64,000 nt of DNA from contig NZ_AP025506.1 of assembly GCF_024347595.1 (NCBI RefSeq), positions 2,480,001 through 2,544,000 on the forward strand, given 5' to 3'. The notes beneath the pieces are model-generated. The model did not search any database. It was not told where the DNA came from and worked only from the letters and a program-made list of their open reading frames with translations. Source of the stretch: Vibrio pomeroyi. Lineage in GTDB: Bacteria > Pseudomonadota > Gammaproteobacteria > Enterobacterales > Vibrionaceae. Below, in pieces: positions 58,306 to 64,000 of this stretch (within the stretch, counting starts at the first letter, position 1; the number at the start of each line of letters is the position of its first letter). The translations under genes were made by a program, and so were the position numbers.

Positions 58306-59772
58306 TTAAAATTCTAGACGATCTTTACCCGTCGTCTTAGCCACGTAAAGCTTTTCATCGGCGTACTTAAATATCTCTTCAAAGTTGAGCTTACTTTGCT
58401 CTGTTTCTACAATGCAGACACCGCCAGACACGGTGAACCCATTCGGAACAATATCGACTGATTTAGCACTGATTGCGTTTTTAACGCGCTCTAGTGTTCT
58501 CATTAGAGTTTCACGGTCATCGCCTTTCATGTAAACGACAAACTCTTCTCCACCAAACCTTGCGGCCACATCGCTGCTGCGAACACTGTTACTGATCTGG
58601 CGCGACATATAACGAATCACATCATCACCTTTGTCATGGCCATAAGTATCATTGATTAACTTGAAATCATCGATATCAAATACCGTTAAGGCAAACAACT
58701 GATCGTGGTCTACGCTTCGCCAAAACGCTTCTAAACCACGTCGGTTTAACAGCCCCGTCATAGGGTCTTTCGCAGCGAGCTCTTTGAAGTAACCCCGTTC
58801 AATAGTCGAATTGACGTAGAAAAAGATCGTTACAGAGAAAAGATAGACAATGATAGCAACGATAAGGCTGTCTTTCTCATACACGAAAAAGTGTTCGATC
58901 TCTTTGGCAATATCCAACTCGTAGTACATGGCATGGTGGGATGCGACACCTTCGAGGTTAATCTCATGATAGAAAGCCGCGCTATCAATCGGCGCAGAGC
59001 GAGTGGTATCGATAATATCTATCCGGCCAGCCAGATGCTCATTAGAGTTCTCAAGCAACCTACCAGCATTAATATCCACCGACAGCATCCCTTGGTGAAC
59101 ACCTTTATGGAACACAGGGATGGTCATACTGATCATGCGGTCAAGGGAATCAAAACGATAGCCAGGGCCAGAGAGCGTGAGTTGGTCAGGGTTGTTGGCG
59201 GTTTTCTGCCAGTAAGGACGACTCTTTATAGTCGAGAGCAGCTCTTTACTCAGCCCTTTGGCAAAATCTTCCGGCGAAGAGATCACATAGCCACTCGTAT
59301 CAATAAAATGCACGCCGTCGTGGTATTCGTCAAGCTGAGATAAAAACGAAAGAATAGGAGCTAGAGCTATCTTCTCTGAGGCGCTCTTGTAGCTGTCACT
59401 GGTTTCTGAACACAGGGATTCTTGGCCGACCAGCATATAGTCGATATCGACAGAAGGAATGTCTGAAGTTTTACCATCCGCTAGGAGTAACACATCAATA
59501 GGCCAGATTTGGCACAGCCCATCCACAACTTGTTTGTTGTGATCGAGAAAGAGAGGGTTTCCGGATTTGTAGTAGTTGGAGAAGCTGTAATCTAGAGCAG
59601 TCACCACTTTTGTGGTTCTTTTGAACACCTCTTCGATACGGTGGAACTCGCTGTCGATGTCTTTTTTAACCGAATCAAAATGGTTCTTTCCGATTAAGCC
59701 AAGCAGCATCGTCGCGATCACCGCGGGAAACCCGAAGATAAAGGTAAGGCTAAAGTGCCTATTTACTTTCAT
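58306..59772 (-). CDS. Membrane diguanylate cyclase (GGDEF)
   Basis: A 488-aa sensor enzyme: membrane segment about 9-28, periplasmic sensor of about 270 residues (Cache-like, inferred from HFIDTSGYVISSP and LSVDINAGRLLE), second segment about 303-321, then the GGDEF domain. The signature is RFGGEEF, active form; an inhibitory I-site RSSD lies five residues before it, so product feedback is expected. It makes c-di-GMP from GTP. No EAL domain. Input ligand unknown. Confidence 0.93.
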   Translation of the reverse strand: MKVNRHFSLTFIFGFPAVIATMLLGLIGKNHFDSVKKDIDSEFHRIEEVFKRTTKVVTALDYSFSNYYKSGNPLFLDHNKQVVDGLCQIWPIDVLLLADGKTSDIPSVDIDYMLVGQESLCSETSDSYKSASEKIALAPILSFLSQLDEYHDGVHFIDTSGYVISSPEDFAKGLSKELLSTIKSRPYWQKTANNPDQLTLSGPGYRFDSLDRMISMTIPVFHKGVHQGMLSVDINAGRLLENSNEHLAGRIDIIDTTRSAPIDSAAFYHEINLEGVASHHAMYYELDIAKEIEHFFVYEKDSLIVAIIVYLFSVTIFFYVNSTIERGYFKELAAKDPMTGLLNRRGLEAFWRSVDHDQLFALTVFDIDDFKLINDTYGHDKGDDVIRYMSRQISNSVRSSDVAARFGGEEFVVYMKGDDRETLMRTLERVKNAISAKSVDIVPNGFTVSGGVCIVETEQSKLNFEEIFKYADEKLYVAKTTGKDRLEF

Positions 59773-59940
59773 ATAATTTGCTCTTAGCGCTCAGCTATTT
59801 TCATTTACCCCATTAATATTATTACATTAATTGTCATTTCCCACGAGGTAAAAGAGTGTAAATTGATATGAATCGATCTTTCCCATTCACTCGAAGCTTT
59901 AAAAGCTAGCCCAGACTAAGCAGGGCTAGTCTTGAGTGAT

Positions 59941-61812
59941 TTAATCCAGTTTATTGCCGACGTCAAAAATCATCGACTGCATCGCTGGAATAACAATATC
60001 TACGGTACCGTTACAGATCAAAACACGTTCTATTTGACCAAGCAAAGCGACCAGTTCACCTTGCTCTTGTCCAAGCATCCATACAGGTAAAACTAGCGAC
60101 TTTTCTTTGTTAGACAAGTTTAGTACAACTAAGGTCTTTTCCCCTTTCAGGCAACGCGCAAACACTAAAGTTTCAGCGTCACAATACAACTCTAAGTAAG
60201 CACCACTTTGTAAGCTTCTGCGTTCAGTTCGCAAACTTATCAACGCTTGATGGAATGAGAACCAATGAGAGGTTTGCTCTGCTCCCCACGGAAAACATCT
60301 GCGATTATCCGGGTCTTGACCACCTTCTAAGCCCACCTCGGTTCCATAATACAAACACGGTGTCCCAACGTAAGTGAATAACAAAGTCAGAGCCAATTTT
60401 TGTTTCGCTTCATCGCCATTGAGAAGCGTCAAAAGCCTTGCCGTATCGTGGCTATCCAACTGATTCAGTTGCGATAATTGATTAAGCCATGGCACCTTAG
60501 CTCTTGCTTCTGCTAACCAATCAGAGAAAGTGAACATATCAATATTGATGGGCTCATAAGCGATATCTTGCTTCGCCAATAACGCGCGTACAGGATGGGC
60601 AAAACCGTAGTAGTTCATTGACCCGTCTTCTTGCTCTCCCTGTAACCATTGGCTGGCCTCAAAGAAATGCTCTCCCAAGATATAAGCCTCTGAATTCTCG
60701 TCCTTAGCTGAGTCACGGAATGCCTTTACATAATGCGCATTGTTATAGGCTCCCTCACCTTCCCCTAGCATATGGATCACATCGAAACGCCAACCATCTA
60801 TGTGGTAAGGCGCTTTCAGCCAGTGTTTGATTACCGACTCTTCGGATTGGTAGATATGATCTCGAACTGCTTCGTTAGAGAAATTTAAAACAGGGAGCGA
60901 TGAGATACCTTTCCATCCTACGTACTGAGTCGAATCACTTGGTTCGAAAAAATAGTAGTCATGATAAGGAGAATCAGAATGACCATAAGCCCCTTTCTCT
61001 GAGTTCAGATTTGAACTGTGAGTGTTTAGTTTATCAAACCAAGGGTGCTCTACTGACGTATGGTTAAACACGGCATCTAAGACAATTTTCATGTCACGAG
61101 CGTGAATATCGCTAGAGAGCGTTGCGAACTCTTCATTCGTACCAAAGTGAGGGTCGACTTTGTAGTAATCGGTCGTGTCGTATTTGTGATTACTCGGTGA
61201 TTGAAAGATCGGGTTGAGGTACAAAGCGGTAATACCTAGGTCTTGTAAGTAGTCTAGCTTGTTGTGAATGCCCGCTAAGTCGCCACCAAAAAACTCAGCA
61301 GCTCCTGTTCCATTGTGCCCTTCAACAGAATCGCCCCACTCTTTAACAACGACATCTAATGTGTTTTCTTTTAGGCGATATTCCCCGGCTTTAACACTGA
61401 TACTCGGGTTACCATTGCAAAAGCGTTCTGGGAAGATTTGGTAGAAGACCTGCTCCGAGACCCATGATGGTGGGCGGTGATGGGCATTAAACTTGAAATG
61501 AAACTCACGGCTTGGAACGCGACTATGTACGCCCCTAGCATCAAGCCAGTGCTGTTCTGTTGAGTCGACTAACTTGAACACATAGTGAGTAATATCTCTG
61601 TCTGAATTAACTGGAAAAGAGACTTGCCAAACCGTCAATCGACCTTCAGTACCAACCTTGACCATATCAAGCAGATACTCTTCGTTATCCGGCTCATGCC
61701 TCAACAGAACCCTATTCCAATCACTGCGGTCAGTCATTAACTTAACGGTCAGAATGCCGTCTTTTTCGTGGAAGTAATCGGAGGTTTGAGCATGAAAGAT
61801 AAATGGCTTCAT
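59941..61812 (-). CDS. malZ: Maltodextrin glucosidase, GH13
   Basis: A 623-aa glycoside hydrolase, close to E. coli MalZ (605 aa), which frees glucose from the reducing end of maltodextrins in the cytoplasm. N-terminal beta domain 1-115; VFYQIFPERF opens the barrel; nucleophile Asp in DGWRFDVIHML, acid Glu in LGEHFF, third Asp in QLDSHDTARL. There is no signal peptide. No mal operon neighbours and no clear MalT box in the 190-bp upstream gap. Confidence 0.92.
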   Translation of the reverse strand: MKPFIFHAQTSDYFHEKDGILTVKLMTDRSDWNRVLLRHEPDNEEYLLDMVKVGTEGRLTVWQVSFPVNSDRDITHYVFKLVDSTEQHWLDARGVHSRVPSREFHFKFNAHHRPPSWVSEQVFYQIFPERFCNGNPSISVKAGEYRLKENTLDVVVKEWGDSVEGHNGTGAAEFFGGDLAGIHNKLDYLQDLGITALYLNPIFQSPSNHKYDTTDYYKVDPHFGTNEEFATLSSDIHARDMKIVLDAVFNHTSVEHPWFDKLNTHSSNLNSEKGAYGHSDSPYHDYYFFEPSDSTQYVGWKGISSLPVLNFSNEAVRDHIYQSEESVIKHWLKAPYHIDGWRFDVIHMLGEGEGAYNNAHYVKAFRDSAKDENSEAYILGEHFFEASQWLQGEQEDGSMNYYGFAHPVRALLAKQDIAYEPINIDMFTFSDWLAEARAKVPWLNQLSQLNQLDSHDTARLLTLLNGDEAKQKLALTLLFTYVGTPCLYYGTEVGLEGGQDPDNRRCFPWGAEQTSHWFSFHQALISLRTERRSLQSGAYLELYCDAETLVFARCLKGEKTLVVLNLSNKEKSLVLPVWMLGQEQGELVALLGQIERVLICNGTVDIVIPAMQSMIFDVGNKLD

Positions 61813-62002
61813 AGTGGTTCTCGAGCAATGTTTAATTTGCTTAAGATATGAAATTTTTTGTTGGCGACAATCAGAAAAACATCGTCAGTCAAAGTCGATC
61901 ACGCTTTGTAGACCCACTTTGTTTTCAGTAAGACGATTTCTCTCAAAATGATCAAATGAATAAGCCTGTTACCAAGCGTAGATCGCGTTTGAAGTAGACC
62001 TA

Positions 62003-62968
62003 TTAACGACTGACTACCGCGCGGTCGATGACTGATTGAGGCAATGTCACACCTAACTCACGAGCAGCTTCCAAATTCACCACCAGCTGTGAGCTTTGTG
62101 CGGTTTTAACGCTCAATTTTCCAGGCTTTTGTCCATTGAGAATAGCCGCTACATAATCCGCAGTTTGTACACCAACGTCATAGTAATCTAGACCTAAACC
62201 TGCAATAGCGCCTTTTCCTACATAAGATGTAGCGCCTGCGACGACGGGCGTATCAGCTTGGTTAGCCGCGTTGATAAGACCTTCCATGCCGCTTGCAACA
62301 GTATTGTCCGTTAAGGCGTAGATAACATCCGATTTCTTTGCCACTGATTCTGCTTTTGATTCCACATCATCAATGGTGAGTGCTCTTTCTGTATAAAGGG
62401 TAAAACCAAAGTCTCGTGTCGCTTTCTTTAACAGTCCAACCAAGGCAACTGCATTTGCCTCTGCTGGGTTGTACACAACACCGATTGAGTTAGCTTCAGG
62501 AAGCAGTTCTTTGATTAATGACACATGCTGAGTGATCGGAGATAAGTCAGAAAGCCCCGTGACATTACGCCCCGGTTTTTCTAATTGTTTAACGAGCCTA
62601 GCGCCGATAGGATCCGTAACCGCGGTAAACACGATAGGAATCGAGCGAGTCGCCGACACTAAGGCTTGTGAGGTCGGTGTTGCGATACCTACCAATACAT
62701 GGGGATTTTCACTGACGAGCTCTCTGGCAATTTTGGCAGCTTGCGCTGGATTCCCATCCGCCATTTCATAAGAAAACTCTAAGTTCTTTCCGGGTTCATA
62801 GCCTTTAGCTCTTAATCCTTCAAGAAGCCCTAAGCGTGTTGCATTTAGATCTGGATGATCTACAACTTGTGACACCGATACCTTGGCAATATTTGCTGTT
62901 ACATTACTAGCCCATAGCAATAGGCAGCCACTTAACGCAGCCGTTAATACTTTTCTTACAGAACCCAT
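62003..62968 (-). CDS. ABC transporter substrate-binding protein (ABC_sub_bind family)
   Basis: A 321-aa exported binding protein of the type PF04392 (TrpX-like), with signal peptide GSVRKVLTAALSGCLLLWASNVTA. LSGC resembles a lipobox but hydrophobic residues continue after it, so cleavage at VTA is more likely. VGIATPTSQALVSATRSIPIVFTAVTDP is characteristic. The start follows GGGAG by five bases; a longer start adds six residues. No permease or ATPase gene is beside it, so its transporter is elsewhere or lost. Ligand unknown (aromatic amino acids in some relatives). Confidence 0.88.
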   Translation of the reverse strand: MGSVRKVLTAALSGCLLLWASNVTANIAKVSVSQVVDHPDLNATRLGLLEGLRAKGYEPGKNLEFSYEMADGNPAQAAKIARELVSENPHVLVGIATPTSQALVSATRSIPIVFTAVTDPIGARLVKQLEKPGRNVTGLSDLSPITQHVSLIKELLPEANSIGVVYNPAEANAVALVGLLKKATRDFGFTLYTERALTIDDVESKAESVAKKSDVIYALTDNTVASGMEGLINAANQADTPVVAGATSYVGKGAIAGLGLDYYDVGVQTADYVAAILNGQKPGKLSVKTAQSSQLVVNLEAARELGVTLPQSVIDRAVVSR

Positions 62969-63286
62969 CAATACTCCCTTCATCAAGCGCTCGTTGTTAT
63001 TGCTCGATCTAGAGAGATCACAACATTAAATTCACTATTGATATTATTACCAGTAACTTTTGATAACTTGAAGTGATATTTAACAAAAACACAACAAAGC
63101 TCGAATTATGCGTCAAAAGGCTGGTTGGGTTGAATCCATAGGTAAGAAACGAAGTGAATAACAAGAAGCAAATGAAACAAACAACGAAGGGTAAGATGAG
63201 CAAACAGGGCCAAGAAGAACGAATCTGAGAACATGCCATCAACTCTGTATAGCTGTTCTCAGACGATAGGGAGAAGTGAGGTTTTC
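62969..63286. other. Upstream region of the binding protein gene
   Basis: 318 bp. A 74-codon hydrophobic frame on minus (63018-63242) has no family match and no ribosome site; I treat it as chance. No operator recognised. Confidence 0.4.
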
Positions 63287-63739
63287 TTAGAACCAGCGTT
63301 CCATTGAAGATTTGTCTAACTGACGGAATGCTCGATTCAGAATAATCGCCAATTCCTTATAACGGGGGCGTGGCTTCATTGGCTCTAACGCAAAACCCGT
63401 TTCAGTGATCTTCTCATGCAGTTCGCGATACCACGATACTAATGCTGGCGGAAGTTGTGTATTGGAGCGGTTACCTAACCACCACATGCCTTGAAGTGGC
63501 AAACTAATAGCAAACAAAGCCATAACCACTGCTTGTGGCATCGCTTGGTAATTATTAAAGACCATTTGTGTAAGAACGCTGATAGCAGCTATCGCGGGCA
63601 TCACCTTAACACCAAAGCGCGTCGCCTTAATGATGCGTTGCTCAGGGAAAATAGCGTTTAACTCTTTTCGAACAGGCCAGAGATCCATGTACTTTTGGCC
63701 ATCTTTTAAACTGCTAGCTAAACCAACTCTATTGCTCAT
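63287..63739 (-). CDS. yfbV: UPF0208 membrane protein YfbV
   Basis: A 150-aa inner-membrane protein with two hydrophobic segments (about residues 45-63 and 68-90) and the conserved [24 protein letters not shown]. coli YfbV (151 aa) affects Ter macrodomain organisation. GGGAG is seven bases before the ATG. In E. coli it is divergent from ackA, which probably begins beyond the right edge. Confidence 0.93.
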   Translation of the reverse strand: MSNRVGLASSLKDGQKYMDLWPVRKELNAIFPEQRIIKATRFGVKVMPAIAAISVLTQMVFNNYQAMPQAVVMALFAISLPLQGMWWLGNRSNTQLPPALVSWYRELHEKITETGFALEPMKPRPRYKELAIILNRAFRQLDKSSMERWF

Positions 63740-64000
63740 ATGAGTCTCCCATTAAAAAAAAGTTGAAATCATCAACTAAAAACACAAAAATTTGACGAAA
63801 AATAATATTCTTTCAAATTTTTTTGTTATATTTGCACAATATCGCTATTATTTGCAGACCTCAATCTCATTGTTGCCCTTATTTACAATTTAAGCAACTT
63901 TGAGAAGACTTCTGCAAGGAATGCACAAGCCTCTTTTTTTGAAAAAGTGCGCTTTCACTTTATACGGAAATTAACGTTTTTTTGACCAAGGTTAGTACGC

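Noticed and set aside
63018..63242. 74-codon hydrophobic frame on minus
   Set aside because: No ribosome site, no recognisable family; AT-rich DNA often gives such hydrophobic frames.
1..64000. tRNA genes, CRISPR arrays, phage or insertion sequences
   Set aside because: None seen by eye; no transposase, integrase or evenly spaced repeats appear.

Overview
The window is a stretch of the main chromosome of a marine Vibrio (Vibrionaceae, probably the Splendidus clade). This is judged from protein similarity recalled from family knowledge, from a FadR with the Vibrio-type internal insertion, from NhaB, Mlc and ImuB/DnaE2 of Vibrio type, and from Vibrio-style intergenic repeats. It looks like core genome: no tRNA, rRNA, CRISPR array, insertion sequence, integrase or phage gene was seen, and gene order in several blocks matches that of E. 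coli.

Layout. 1-8.3 kb: the end of an LpxR-type outer-membrane lipid A deacylase, pflA, yfbU, a MipA/OmpV outer-membrane protein, then the stress triad yeaG (PrkA kinase)-yeaH-spoVR/ycgB. 8.4-16 kb: sohB and yciK, then a LexA-controlled imuA-imuB-dnaE2 mutasome operon. 16-25 kb: a 31-codon small ORF, cheV, the glucose regulator mlc, pykA, a patatin-like phospholipase, a 29-aa YnhF-like membrane peptide, two small outer-membrane barrel candidates and ptsG. 25-38 kb: the conserved lipid/replication block on the minus strand, yceD-rpmF-plsX-fabH-fabD-fabG-acpP-fabF-pabC-mltG-tmk-holB-tatD, flanked by yceF (Maf) and rluC. 38-44.5 kb: rne with a long leader, a SulP transporter, a low-molecular-weight tyrosine phosphatase and btuR. 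44.7-52 kb: asmA, udk, apbC and the divergent metG, then yehS. 52-58 kb: fadR, nhaB, dsbB, a SEC-C protein, a lone type IV prepilin-like gene and dusC. 58-64 kb: a membrane diguanylate cyclase, malZ, an orphan ABC_sub_bind binding protein and yfbV; the right edge ends in a probable promoter region.

How the genes work together. Fatty acid synthesis (plsX, fabHDGF, acpP) sits in the same window as its probable regulator fadR, and a FadR-like site lies just upstream of the acpP promoter region. Glucose uptake (ptsG), its repressor candidate (mlc) and glycolysis (pykA) are also together. The imu operon carries a perfect LexA box. Most genes are well-known families. The less explained items are the yeaG-yeaH-spoVR triad with its palindrome and direct repeats, the small ORF after cheV, the duplicated enolase-site-like motif in RNase E, the paired inverted repeats at 36.5 and 44.5 kb, and the orphan binding protein and pilin. 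I did not find a convincing, wholly new multi-gene system.
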